A DNA stretch of 64,000 bases. Source: Roseomonas sp. (GTDB taxonomy: Bacteria; Pseudomonadota; Alphaproteobacteria; Acetobacterales; Acetobacteraceae). The stretch is from the NCBI GenBank assembly GCA_020249505.1, contig JADCFN010000008.1, forward strand, positions 47,434 through 111,433, written 5' to 3'. The notes beneath the pieces were generated by a model. The model was not told the DNA's origin and did not search any database. It was given only the letters and a program-made list of their open reading frames with translations. The translations under genes were made by a program, and so were the position numbers. Below are positions 31,847 to 40,485 of this stretch, piece after piece (the stretch's first letter is position 1; the number at the start of each line of letters is the position of its first letter).

Positions 31847-32860
31847 ATGAGTGAAACGAAGCCCGCACCGCGCAAACGCCGCGGGCGGGTGGCGCTTATC
31901 CTGCTCAGCCTATGCCTGGCCGTGCTGATCGGCCTTGGCGCGGCGGCCAAATGGGCGCGCGATATCTACGAAGCCCCTGGGCCGCTGGCCGCCGATAAGG
32001 CGCTGGTCATTCCTCGCGGCGGGACTGAAGCCATCGCCAGCGCGCTGAAGGAAGCCGGCATCATCGCCGATGGCCGGCATTTCTTGATTGCAAGCCAGCT
32101 CACGAAAAGTGCCGGGCCCTTGCGCGCGGCGGAATTGGCCTTCCCTGCTGCTGCATCGCTCAAGCAAGTGCTGGAGATTTTGCGTGAGGCACGGCCTATC
32201 CAGCGCCGCGTGACGATCCCTGAGGGGCTTTCCGCCCTGCAAATCCAGGCACTGCTGGATAAGACCGAAGGGCTGATGGGTGAGGCGGAGCCAATCGCCG
32301 AGGGAAGTATCCTGCCCGAAACCTATGCCTTTGAATGGGGCGATAGCCGCGCCGCGCTGATCCGCCGCGCCCAGGCGGCGATGAATACCGCATTGGCCGA
32401 AGCCTGGCGGGACCGTGCGCCAAATCTGCCGATCCGCAGCGCGCGGGAAGCGCTGATTCTTGCTTCCATCATCGAACGCGAAACCGGCAAAGCCGAGGAA
32501 CGCGCGCTGGTCGCTGCCGTCTTCATCAATCGCCTCAGGCGCAATATGCCGCTGCAATCAGACCCGACCGTGGTCTATGCCGCAACGGGCGGGGCAGCGC
32601 TGGAACGCGCCATTACGCGGGCCGATCTGGACCGCGACAGCCCCTTCAATACCTATCGCAATCGCGGCCTGCCACCGGGGCCGATTGCGAATCCAGGGCG
32701 CGACTCGCTCCGCGCCGCCACGCGGCCCGCGACCAGCAATTTCCTTTATTTTGTGGCGGATGGGTCAGGCGGGCACGCCTTCGCCGAAACCCTCGAAGCG
32801 CATAACCGGAATGTGGCCCGCTGGCGGGAAATTGAGCGGCAGCGGGGCTTAAGGCAATAA
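31847..32860 (+). CDS. mltG: Endolytic murein transglycosylase MltG
   Basis: 337 residues: N-terminal basic stretch and one membrane anchor (about 15-37), a LysM-like subdomain, then the YceG catalytic domain with the catalytic glutamate in LASIIERETGKAEER and family blocks MPLQSDPTVVYA and PFNTYRNRGLPPGPIANPG. Cleaves nascent glycan strands in the inner-membrane periplasmic face and terminates glycan elongation. Part of the acpP-fabF-mltG operon. Confidence 0.96.
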   Translation: MSETKPAPRKRRGRVALILLSLCLAVLIGLGAAAKWARDIYEAPGPLAADKALVIPRGGTEAIASALKEAGIIADGRHFLIASQLTKSAGPLRAAELAFPAAASLKQVLEILREARPIQRRVTIPEGLSALQIQALLDKTEGLMGEAEPIAEGSILPETYAFEWGDSRAALIRRAQAAMNTALAEAWRDRAPNLPIRSAREALILASIIERETGKAEERALVAAVFINRLRRNMPLQSDPTVVYAATGGAALERAITRADLDRDSPFNTYRNRGLPPGPIANPGRDSLRAATRPATSNFLYFVADGSGGHAFAETLEAHNRNVARWREIERQRGLRQ

Positions 32861-32893
32861 AACAAAACCCGCGGAAGCTGCCCCCCGCGGGTT
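32857..32893 (-). terminator. Intrinsic terminator of rpmB
   Basis: On the reverse strand AACCCGCGG (32893-32885) pairs with CCGCGGGTT (32874-32866), followed by TTGTTTTATT. Located 25 bases after the rpmB stop codon and touching the 3' end of the convergent mltG gene, so one short interval ends both transcripts. Confidence 0.8.
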
Positions 32894-32917
32894 AGAACGG
32901 CTCGATAAGGCTCGGCT

Positions 32918-33211
32918 TTAGGCGGCCTTGGCGGCCTGGGCGCGTTCCAGACGGCGCTTCAGCACAATGGCGTCCACCGTCAGCTTGCGATCCGGCGTGC
33001 CGAGCAGGAAGGCATCAAGCCCGCCATTGTGCTCCACCGTGCGGATGCCATTGGTGGAAAGACGCAGCTTGATCGGCGCGGCCAGAATTTCCGACCAGAA
33101 GGAGCTTTCCTGCAGATTAGGCAGGAAACGACGGCGGCTTTTGTTATTGGCGTGGCTGACATTGTTACCCGTCAGAACACCTTTGCCCGTAATGACGCAG
33201 CGGCGAGACAT
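32918..33211 (-). CDS. rpmB: 50S ribosomal protein L28
   Basis: 97 residues, starting [20 protein letters not shown], the L28 signature, with [12 protein letters not shown] and [15 protein letters not shown]. Component of the large ribosomal subunit near the exit of the P site. Single gene with its own hairpin in the leader and a terminator downstream. Confidence 0.98.
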   Translation of the reverse strand: MSRRCVITGKGVLTGNNVSHANNKSRRRFLPNLQESSFWSEILAAPIKLRLSTNGIRTVEHNGGLDAFLLGTPDRKLTVDAIVLKRRLERAQAAKAA

Positions 33212-33232
33212 AGCGGAAATCCAAATACAAAG

Positions 33233-33255
33233 GCGCGCAAGCCGAGCCTGCGCGC
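33233..33255 (-). promoter_or_regulatory. Hairpin in the rpmB leader
   Basis: On the reverse strand GCGCGCA pairs with TGCGCGC over a nine-base loop, ending 22 bases before the rpmB ATG and followed by CTTTGTATTTGG. Could be a weak terminator for the upstream small gene or a feedback element of L28 expression; neither is established. Confidence 0.35.
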
Positions 33256-33300
33256 GGGTTCAACATGAAGAGGCGCTTTTGGCGGGAAGCTCTGGGCTAG

Positions 33301-33549
33301 TCAAGCCTCAGGCGCGGGGGCCGCGCGAAATTCGCCGCTTTCCACCGAGGCCAAGGCCTGGCGCAATACGCCCGCCACGGCACGGTCGTCCAAGGTCCGT
33401 GTCAGCACCCCAAGCGCCCCGCCCAGAAGGGCAGAGGCGATGGAAATCGGCTGGATTTGCTGCTCCACCATATATTCGATCGCCTTGTCCACGACCGAAC
33501 CGGCATGGCTTAAATCCTCGGGCGCGATGCCTTCCGGGTCCATCTGCAT
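33301..33549 (-). CDS. Small hypothetical helical protein
   Basis: 82 residues: VVDKAIEYMVEQQIQPISIA, then SALLGGALGVLTRTL and VAGVLRQALASVESGEF. Predicted all-helical with an amphipathic-to-hydrophobic middle, no signal peptide. ATG at 33549 preceded by AGGAG six bases away; a TTG at 33555 overlaps the ribosome site. Lies between the ABC exporter and rpmB on the same strand. No family recognised. Confidence 0.6.
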   Translation of the reverse strand: MQMDPEGIAPEDLSHAGSVVDKAIEYMVEQQIQPISIASALLGGALGVLTRTLDDRAVAGVLRQALASVESGEFRAAPAPEA

Positions 33550-33585
33550 GGGCAACTCCTGAATGTAACAGCCAAATAGGGAGGC

Positions 33586-35493
33586 TCAGGTGCCAGGGGA
33601 AGGGGGGGTCGCATTGGGACGCTGCCGGGGCATTTCCAAATCCGCTGCTGCCTGGGCGCGCGCTGCTGCCTCGGCCGCCGCCATGGCCTCCGATTGGCGG
33701 CGCCACATATCGGCATAAAGCCCGCCGGCGGCGATCAAGGCGCCATGGGTGCCGCGTTCGGCAATGGCACCTTCTTGCAGCACGATGATCTCATCCGCCT
33801 CCACCACGGTCGAAAGGCGGTGGGCAATGACCAATGTTGTACGGTTGCGCGCCACGTCACGCAGTGCGGCCTGGATATCCTGTTCGGTACGAGTATCAAG
33901 CGCGCTGGTCGCCTCATCCAAAATCAGCAGGCGGGGGTCTTTCAGAATGGTGCGCGCAATGGCGACTCGCTGCTTTTCTCCGCCCGAGAGCTTGAGACCG
34001 CGTTCACCCACCCGTGTTGCATAGCCATCCGGCAAGCGCGTGACGAAATCATGCACCTGGGCAAGCCGCGCGGCGTTTTCGATTTCCGCATCAGTAGCAC
34101 CTGGCCGGCCATAGGCGATGTTGTAGCGAATGGTGTCATTGAACAGCACGGTATCCTGCGGCACCACGCCGATGGCAGCGCGTAGGCTTTGCTGCGTCAT
34201 GCCGCGCACATCCTGCCCATCCACCAGAACACGCCCGTCCGTCACATCATAAAAACGAAACAACAGGCGCGAAATCGTGGATTTCCCCGCCCCCGTTGGC
34301 CCGACAATGGCGAGCATCCGCCCCGGCGGCACGGTGAAGGAAACGCCTTTCAAAATCTCGCGATCCGGCCGATAACCAAAGCGCACATCCTCAAACCGGA
34401 TTTCACCAGCCCCAAGCGCCAGCGGCGTTGCATCCGGTGCATCACGCACTTCGGCCGGCACATCGAGCAGTGCGAACATCTGCTCCATATCCGTCAGCCC
34501 CTGCTTGATTTCGCGATAGGCGAAGCCAAGGATGTTCAATGGCTGATAGAGCTGAATCAGATAGGTATTCACCATCACCAGATCGCCAATGCTCATGCTG
34601 CCATCGGCAATGCCGCGGCCCGCCAGCAGCATGGTGATGGTAAGCCCGACCGCCATGATGGTGGCCTGGCCGGCATTCAGCATATTGAGCGTTGTTTCGC
34701 TTTTGACATAGGCGCTTTCGTAGCGCGTCATGCTTTCATCATAGCGCCGCGATTCATGCGCTTCATTGCCGAAATACTTGACGGTTTCGTAGTTCAGCAG
34801 GCTGTCCACTGCCTTGGTATTCGCTTCCTCATCCGTTTGGTTCATCTGCCGGCGAAAGCGTAGCCGCCAATTGGTGAAAATCAGCGTGAAGGCGACATAG
34901 GCGATGATGGTCCCAAGCATGGTCAGCGCAAAGGAAGCTGCGAACATCCACCAAAGAATGACCGAGACGAATAGAATTTCGACAATGGTCGGGATGATAT
35001 TGAACAGCAGGAAATTGAGCGATGTCGCGATGCCGCGCACGCCCCTTTCAATCACGCGCGAAAGCCCGCCGGTTGCGCGGTCCATATGAAAACGCATGGA
35101 AAGCGCGTGCAAATGGCGAAACACGTCCAAGGCCACGCGCCGCCCAGCGCGCGCCTGCACCTTGGAAAAGACGGCATTGCGTAATTCCCCAAGCGCCGAG
35201 GACATCACGCGGAGCAAGCCATAACCGACCAGCAGCGCCACGGGCACGGCAATCACCGCACCAGCGCCAGATTGCGGCGCCAAGGCGTCCACGGCGCGCG
35301 CATAGGCAATGGGCACCAGCACATTCGCCGCCTTGGCCGCGGCCAGCAGCAAAAGCGCGCCCACCACACGCAGCCGCAGCATGGGCTCGCCCACCGGCCA
35401 AAGATGCGGCGCGATGCGGCCAAGGGCCGAGAAAGGAATGCTTGCGTTGGGGCGGGGCGGGGAAGCAGGCAGGGTCATGATTGGTTCTGTCAT
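33586..35493 (-). CDS. Atm1-type ABC exporter (ATP-binding/permease)
   Basis: 635 residues, half-transporter. Six membrane helices in the first 340 residues with the Atm1/HMT1 hallmark LLNYETVKYFGNEAHE, and a nucleotide-binding domain with Walker A GPTGAGKST, signature LSGGEKQRVAIAR, Walker B LLILDEATSALD and the H-loop IAHRLST. Homologues of the NaAtm1 group export glutathione or cysteine persulfide conjugates and heavy-metal thiolates; mitochondrial ABCB7 performs the iron-sulfur related export. The gene stands alone next to an unrelated small gene. Confidence 0.9.
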   Translation of the reverse strand: MTEPIMTLPASPPRPNASIPFSALGRIAPHLWPVGEPMLRLRVVGALLLLAAAKAANVLVPIAYARAVDALAPQSGAGAVIAVPVALLVGYGLLRVMSSALGELRNAVFSKVQARAGRRVALDVFRHLHALSMRFHMDRATGGLSRVIERGVRGIATSLNFLLFNIIPTIVEILFVSVILWWMFAASFALTMLGTIIAYVAFTLIFTNWRLRFRRQMNQTDEEANTKAVDSLLNYETVKYFGNEAHESRRYDESMTRYESAYVKSETTLNMLNAGQATIMAVGLTITMLLAGRGIADGSMSIGDLVMVNTYLIQLYQPLNILGFAYREIKQGLTDMEQMFALLDVPAEVRDAPDATPLALGAGEIRFEDVRFGYRPDREILKGVSFTVPPGRMLAIVGPTGAGKSTISRLLFRFYDVTDGRVLVDGQDVRGMTQQSLRAAIGVVPQDTVLFNDTIRYNIAYGRPGATDAEIENAARLAQVHDFVTRLPDGYATRVGERGLKLSGGEKQRVAIARTILKDPRLLILDEATSALDTRTEQDIQAALRDVARNRTTLVIAHRLSTVVEADEIIVLQEGAIAERGTHGALIAAGGLYADMWRRQSEAMAAAEAAARAQAAADLEMPRQRPNATPPSPGT

Positions 35494-35567
35494 GGGCCAG
35501 AGCGACCCTGCCCGGCAAGCCCTGGACCCTCCTCGCCTAGCCGTGACGCTCGGTGTTAGATGGCGTC

Positions 35568-36416
35568 ATGGACCGCTTCGCCCGGCATATTGCCGCCTGC
35601 AACAACATCGCCTCCCCCACCGGTTTTCTCGCCTTTCACATGGGCGGTGCGCAGGTGGGCTTCATCACGCCGGAACTGGCCCGCGCGCTGACCTTCCGCC
35701 CGCGCGATTTCCATTTCGATCAAAACGGCGTTGCCATGGCGGGCCGGCTGAAAACCGGCGCGGCGCGAAGCGATGCGCTCGCCGCCGCCCTGCCCAGCCT
35801 GGCTGAGGGCGGGTTTCTGCGCATCCGGCGTGAAGCCTTTGACGTGCGCCAAACCAGCGATGGGGCAGTGCTGGCCACGCTTGATCGCGGAGCGCTCCCG
35901 GCCTTTGGGGTCATGTCCCAGGGCGTGCATATGAATGGCCTGGTGCGCCGCGCGGATGGGCTGCATGTCTGGGTTGGCATCCGCGCGCGGGACAAGGCGG
36001 TGGCGCCGGGGCAGCTCGATAATCTGGTCGCGGGCGGCATTCCGGCAGGGCTCACGCCCGCCGAAACCCTGGTGAAGGAGGCTGCCGAGGAAGCATCCCT
36101 GCCCCCGGAATTGGCGGCGCGGGCACGGCCTGTCGGGCGGGTTTCCTATATTCTGCTGAATAATGAGGGGCTCAGGCGCGATGTGCTGCATTGCTATGAC
36201 CTGGAATTGCCCGAGGATGTAACGCCCAAGCCCAATGATGACGAGGTGGAGCGCTTTGAACTCTGGCCAGCCCGGCGCCTGCTGGAGGCTGTCGCCGATT
36301 CGGATGACATCAAATTCAACGTCAACCTGACGTTGATTGATCTTTTCCTGCGCGAAGGGCTGCTCACGGACCCTGATGGTTCCTTGCGCGCGGGGTTGGA
36401 CCAAGGGCCAGCGTAG
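35568..36416 (+). CDS. DUF4743/NUDIX protein
   Basis: 282 residues. N-terminal DUF4743 region (about 1-130, VPFHMGG-like FLAFHMGGAQVGFITPELAR) and a C-terminal NUDIX domain whose box reads GGIPAGLTPAETLVKEAAEE with the continuation ASL, keeping the Glu residues needed for the divalent metal. Related to eukaryotic Tpk-like/NUDT24-type hydrolases of thiamine diphosphate-like oxy/oxo forms (DUF4743 is fused to NUDIX in that family). Likely cleans damaged thiamine diphosphate, an inference. Start at ATG 35568; a TTG at 35553 is not needed. Confidence 0.85.
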   Translation: MDRFARHIAACNNIASPTGFLAFHMGGAQVGFITPELARALTFRPRDFHFDQNGVAMAGRLKTGAARSDALAAALPSLAEGGFLRIRREAFDVRQTSDGAVLATLDRGALPAFGVMSQGVHMNGLVRRADGLHVWVGIRARDKAVAPGQLDNLVAGGIPAGLTPAETLVKEAAEEASLPPELAARARPVGRVSYILLNNEGLRRDVLHCYDLELPEDVTPKPNDDEVERFELWPARRLLEAVADSDDIKFNVNLTLIDLFLREGLLTDPDGSLRAGLDQGPA

Positions 36417-36486
36417 CGCGCCATCTGGACAAGCCGTATTTCCCTTTTACAGATGGCCTTTAAGAAGGTTGAGGATTGATGGCGTT

Positions 36487-37884
36487 ATGGTGGACCTAAC
36501 ACGGGTCTGGGATGTGATGGTCGCGGGCGGTGGCAATGCCGCGCTTTCCGCTGCCATTACGGCGCGCCGGGCCGGGGCAAGCGTTTTGCTGGTGGAACAC
36601 GCGCCTCGCAGCATGCGGGGCGGCAATAGCCGACACACGCGCAATCTGCGCGCGCTGCATCCGGCGCCGACCGATGTGCTGACCGAAACCTATTTGGAAG
36701 AGGAATATTGGGACGATCTGCTGCGCGTGACCGGCGGCAAGACAGATGAGCATCTGGCGCGCATGTGCATCCGCGCATCGCAACACGCGCCGGATTTCCT
36801 GAAATCCTGCGGTGTCGTATTCCAGCCTTCGCTTTCCGGCACGCTTTCGCTTTCACGCACCAATGCCTTCTTCCTGGGCGGCGGCAAGGCGCTGGTCAAT
36901 GCGCTCTATCGCACGGCGGAACAGCTTGGCATCGGCATTTTGTACGATACCGAAGTGCAGCACATCGAAGTGCAGGATGGCTTCGCGACCGAGGCCATCA
37001 TCTCCCATCATGGCTTTCCCGAACGCGTGCGCTTCAAGGCGCTGATTGCCTCATCCGGCGGGTTTCAGGCTAATCGCGATTGGCTGCGCAAATATTGGGG
37101 CGATGCCGCCGATAACTTCCAGATTCGCGGCACGCCTTACGCGCAGGGGCGCGTTTTGCGCGATCTGCTTGATCAAGGTGTGCAGGAAGTGGGCGACCCC
37201 ACGCAATTCCACGCTGTTGCCAATGACGCGCGCGCACCGATGGAAGATGGCGGGCTGGCCATGCGGCTGGATTGCGTGCCCTTCGCCGTAGTGGTGAACC
37301 GCAATGTGGAGCGCTTTTATGATGAGGGTGAGGATGTCTGGCCCAAGCGTTACGCCATTTGGGGCCGGCTAATTGCGCAGCAGCCAGGGCAGGTCGCCTT
37401 CGCCGTGACGGATAGCAAAGCGCTGCACAATTACCTGCCGAGCGTCTTCCCGCCCTATAAGGCCAATAGCATCGCGGAACTTGCCGCCATGGCGGGGATT
37501 GATGCAGGCAAGTTGGAAAAGGTGATCGCGGATTACAACGCCGCAGTGCGCCCCGGCACCTTCCAACCCATGAAGCCCGATGATTGCCGCACCGAAGGGC
37601 TGACGCCCCCCAAAAGCCATTGGGCGCGGTTGATTGATACGCCGCCCTATTACTGCCACCCACTCAAGCCCGGGATTACCTTCACCTTTTTGGGTGTGAA
37701 GGTGAGTGACCGCGCGCGCATCATCATGGCCGACGGCAAGCCTTCAGCGAATATGTTCGCGTCGGGCGAGATCATGGCCGGCAATATCCTGGGCCAGGGC
37801 TATCTGGCCGGTTTCGGCATGACGATCGGCACCGTGTTTGGCCGGTTGGCGGGTGAGGAGGCAGCACGCAATGTGCGCAATTAA
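36487..37884 (+). CDS. tcuA: FAD-dependent tricarballylate dehydrogenase TcuA
   Basis: 465 residues of the FAD-binding 2 (fumarate reductase-like) family: dinucleotide loop VAGGGNAALSAAITARRAGA, LVEHAPRSMRGGNSRHTRN, an FAD-adenine binding SSGGFQANRDWLRKYWG, and a C-terminal GEIMAGNILGQGYLAGFGMT. Order and lengths fit TcuA, which oxidises tricarballylate to cis-aconitate. The next gene is tcuB, which reoxidises the flavin. ATG at 36487 chosen; a start at 36337 would lie inside the NUDIX gene. tcuC (transporter) and tcuR are not adjacent. Confidence 0.93.
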   Translation: MVDLTRVWDVMVAGGGNAALSAAITARRAGASVLLVEHAPRSMRGGNSRHTRNLRALHPAPTDVLTETYLEEEYWDDLLRVTGGKTDEHLARMCIRASQHAPDFLKSCGVVFQPSLSGTLSLSRTNAFFLGGGKALVNALYRTAEQLGIGILYDTEVQHIEVQDGFATEAIISHHGFPERVRFKALIASSGGFQANRDWLRKYWGDAADNFQIRGTPYAQGRVLRDLLDQGVQEVGDPTQFHAVANDARAPMEDGGLAMRLDCVPFAVVVNRNVERFYDEGEDVWPKRYAIWGRLIAQQPGQVAFAVTDSKALHNYLPSVFPPYKANSIAELAAMAGIDAGKLEKVIADYNAAVRPGTFQPMKPDDCRTEGLTPPKSHWARLIDTPPYYCHPLKPGITFTFLGVKVSDRARIIMADGKPSANMFASGEIMAGNILGQGYLAGFGMTIGTVFGRLAGEEAARNVRN

Positions 37885-37902
37885 ACAAGGCAGGGCGCGC
37901 TG

Positions 37903-39012
37903 ATGCTACAGGAAAACGAAACCACCGCGGAAGCCCGCCGCCACATGGCGGTGTGCAATGCCTGCCGCTATTGCGAAAGCTATTGCGCCGTCTTTCCCGC
38001 CATGACCATGCGGCGCGAATTTTCCACTGGCGATCTGACGCATCTGGCCAATCTCTGTCACGGCTGCAAGGGCTGCTATCACGCCTGCCAATATGCGCCG
38101 CCGCATGAATTCGGCATCAATCTGCCGGTGACCTTCGCGGAGATTCGCGCGCAATCCTATGCGCATTACGCCTGGCCGCGCGCCATGGGCACGCTGTTTG
38201 AACGCAATGGTACGGTGGTGACCTTGGCGGCAGCGCTTGGCGTGACGCTGGTGCTGCTGCTGACCATGGCTTTGGTTGATCCTTCCATCCTGTACACCGC
38301 GCAGCGCGGCGAAGGCGCCTTCTTTCGCGTGATCCCCATGTGGCTGATGGTGACGCTGGCAGGTGGCACTTTCGGTTACGCCATCATTGCCATGCTGATC
38401 GGCGGCATACGTTATTGGCGCGAAGTGGGTGGCGGCGCGCCGGCGCCCGCGCCTTTGGTGGATGCGGCCGTGGATATCCTGACGCTGCGCAACCTTGGCG
38501 GCGGCGGGCATGGCTGCAATGACGTGGATGACAGTTTCTCAAGCCAAAAGCGCTGGATGCATCAGGCGGCTTTCTATGGCTTCATGCTGTGCTTCGCCGC
38601 AACCACGACCGGGGCGATTTATCATCACTTCCTCGGCCTTCGTTCGCCACATCCCTTCTGGTCCTTGCCGGTGCAATTCGGCACCTGGGGTGGCGTTTTG
38701 CTCTGTATCGGAACAGCAGGCCTGATCCGGCTGAAGATCATCACGGACCCTGTGCCGGTGGCGAAACGGCTGGTGGGCGGGGAATACGCCATGTTGTCGC
38801 TGCTATTCCTGGTGAGTGCATCAGGGCTTTTGCTGCTGGCGCTGCGCCATACCGGGGCGATGGGTGTGCTGCTCGCCTTGCATCTGGGCCTGGTTTTGGC
38901 GCTGTTTGTGGCGCTGCCCTATAGCAAGATGGTGCATGGGGTGTATCGCGGATTGGCACTTTGGCGCCATGCGCGGGAAAAGCGTGGCAGCGCGATGGTG
39001 GCGGCTGAATAA
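37903..39012 (+). CDS. tcuB: Tricarballylate utilisation iron-sulfur/membrane protein TcuB
   Basis: 369 residues. Cytoplasmic N-terminus with two cysteine clusters (VCNACRYCESYCAVFP and LCHGCKGCYHACQYAPPHE, two [4Fe-4S]) and about six membrane helices with histidines for heme (GAIYHHFLGLRSPHPF). TcuB passes electrons from reduced TcuA to the quinone pool. Starts 18 bases after tcuA. Confidence 0.93.
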   Translation: MLQENETTAEARRHMAVCNACRYCESYCAVFPAMTMRREFSTGDLTHLANLCHGCKGCYHACQYAPPHEFGINLPVTFAEIRAQSYAHYAWPRAMGTLFERNGTVVTLAAALGVTLVLLLTMALVDPSILYTAQRGEGAFFRVIPMWLMVTLAGGTFGYAIIAMLIGGIRYWREVGGGAPAPAPLVDAAVDILTLRNLGGGGHGCNDVDDSFSSQKRWMHQAAFYGFMLCFAATTTGAIYHHFLGLRSPHPFWSLPVQFGTWGGVLLCIGTAGLIRLKIITDPVPVAKRLVGGEYAMLSLLFLVSASGLLLLALRHTGAMGVLLALHLGLVLALFVALPYSKMVHGVYRGLALWRHAREKRGSAMVAAE

Positions 39013-39050
39013 GGGGTTGTCGCGAGCATCGCGCGCGCCATTTCAAGGCG

Positions 39051-39611
39051 ATGAATGCTATTGCCCCTGCCCTGCCCGATATTGCCATCTCTGAGATGCC
39101 CGCCTGGCTAATCGGGGAATTGCGTTCCGACCATGCTGGTGAGACCGGCGCGGTGATGATCTATCGCGGCATCCTTGCCTTCTGCAAAGACCCCGCCATT
39201 CGGGAATTTGCTGAGAGGCATGGCGCAACGGAGCAAGGGCATCTTGATTTGTTGAACGCGCTGCTGCCGCCGGATCAGCACAGTAGGCTTTTGCCAATCT
39301 GGCGCATCGCCGGCTGGCTGACCGGCGCCATCCCCGCCATTTTCGGCCCGCGCGCCGTCTATGCCACCATTGATGCGGTGGAGAGCTTCGTGGATCACCA
39401 CTATCAGCAGCAATTGGATCGGCTTGAGGCGGAGGCGCTTTTCCCGCCGCTGCAAGCGCTGCTGCGGCACTGCCAGGAAGAAGAAATCCACCACCGGGAT
39501 GAGGCGCGCGAAGCCGGCGAAGGCCGCGCCTATGGCCCGCTGATTGGCGCCTGGGCCTGGGTTGTCGGCGCGGGTTCCAAGGCTGCCGTGGCGGCGGCCA
39601 AGCGCATTTAG
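39051..39611 (+). CDS. coq7: Demethoxyubiquinone hydroxylase (Coq7 family)
   Basis: 186 residues, carboxylate-bridged di-iron protein. ELRSDHAGETGAVMIYRGIL carries the first E and DH; ATEQGHLDLLN (ExxH) and a C-terminal EEEIHHRDEA provide the second set of ligands. Short N-terminus and two-repeat four-helix bundle fit Coq7/UbiF-replacing enzymes that hydroxylate demethoxyubiquinone in alphaproteobacteria. Follows tcuB at 38 bases; the functional link to tricarballylate is probably only chance colocation. Confidence 0.92.
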   Translation: MNAIAPALPDIAISEMPAWLIGELRSDHAGETGAVMIYRGILAFCKDPAIREFAERHGATEQGHLDLLNALLPPDQHSRLLPIWRIAGWLTGAIPAIFGPRAVYATIDAVESFVDHHYQQQLDRLEAEALFPPLQALLRHCQEEEIHHRDEAREAGEGRAYGPLIGAWAWVVGAGSKAAVAAAKRI

Positions 39612-39618
39612 GAAAGCG

Positions 39619-40485
39619 CTATCGCCGCAGCAATTGCCGCTCTCGCCACCACACCAGAAGCCCGCCGGCCAGGATTACGCCTGTCCCTACCCAGGTCCAG
39701 AAATCGGGGAAGGTGTGAAACACAAGCCACCCCACCAAAGCCGCGACCACAATCTGCACAGTGCTGAAGGGCGCCAAAAGCGAAGCGGGGGCGCGGCGAA
39801 AGGCTGAAATCAGCAATAATTGGCCGACCAGGTTGAACAGCCCTGCGGCAGCGAAGATCGGGATATCCGCGGCATCCGGCATGCGCCAGACCAGCGGCAC
39901 AAAGGTCGCCGCCAGCAAAAGCTGGATCACCGATGTCCAGATCAACGTTGTCATGGCGCCATCGCGCGGCATCATACGCGTGATCACCAGCGCAAAGGCC
40001 CAAAGCACAGCCTCTGACAGCGGCCAGAGCGCCGCCGGACCGAAAACGCCCATGCCGGGCCGCAGCACAATCAGCATGCCAAGAAAGCCGATCACTACCG
40101 CCAGCCAGCGCTGCCAATCCACTTTTTCCTTGAGCAGCCAAACGGAAAACAGCACCACTGCAAAGGGCGAGATATAGGTCAGCGCAATACAATCCGCGAG
40201 ATCAAGCAGGCTCAACCCCTGCACGAAAAGCAGGGTGCAGACGAAAATGCAGGCACCGCGCAGCGTTTGCAGCCCTGGATGGGCGCTTTTCACCACGGCG
40301 CGCCCCTGCCAGGCGATGATCAGCAGCAGCGGCAGCACCTGAAACACCGCACGGCCAAAGGCGATTTCAAGCGTGTGATAATCTTCCGTCAGCAGCTTGG
40401 AAGCCGCATCCACGCCGGTGAAGACCGAAAACCCGGCGAGCAATAGCCCAACCGCCAAGGCGCTGTTTTGTGTGGGATGCGTCAT
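39619..40485 (-). CDS. EamA/DMT family transporter
   Basis: 288 residues with ten hydrophobic helices in two EamA repeats: DAASKLL start, then a first half ending LLKEKVDWQRWLAVVIGFLG and a second repeat starting GAMTTLIWTSVIQLLLAATF. Drug/metabolite transporters of this type are usually exporters or importers of amino acids, nucleotides or metabolites. Ligand unknown. Start overlaps the stop of the MmgE/PrpD gene by four bases, so both are probably translated together; transport of that enzyme's substrate is a fair guess. Confidence 0.9.
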   Translation of the reverse strand: MTHPTQNSALAVGLLLAGFSVFTGVDAASKLLTEDYHTLEIAFGRAVFQVLPLLLIIAWQGRAVVKSAHPGLQTLRGACIFVCTLLFVQGLSLLDLADCIALTYISPFAVVLFSVWLLKEKVDWQRWLAVVIGFLGMLIVLRPGMGVFGPAALWPLSEAVLWAFALVITRMMPRDGAMTTLIWTSVIQLLLAATFVPLVWRMPDAADIPIFAAAGLFNLVGQLLLISAFRRAPASLLAPFSTVQIVVAALVGWLVFHTFPDFWTWVGTGVILAGGLLVWWRERQLLRR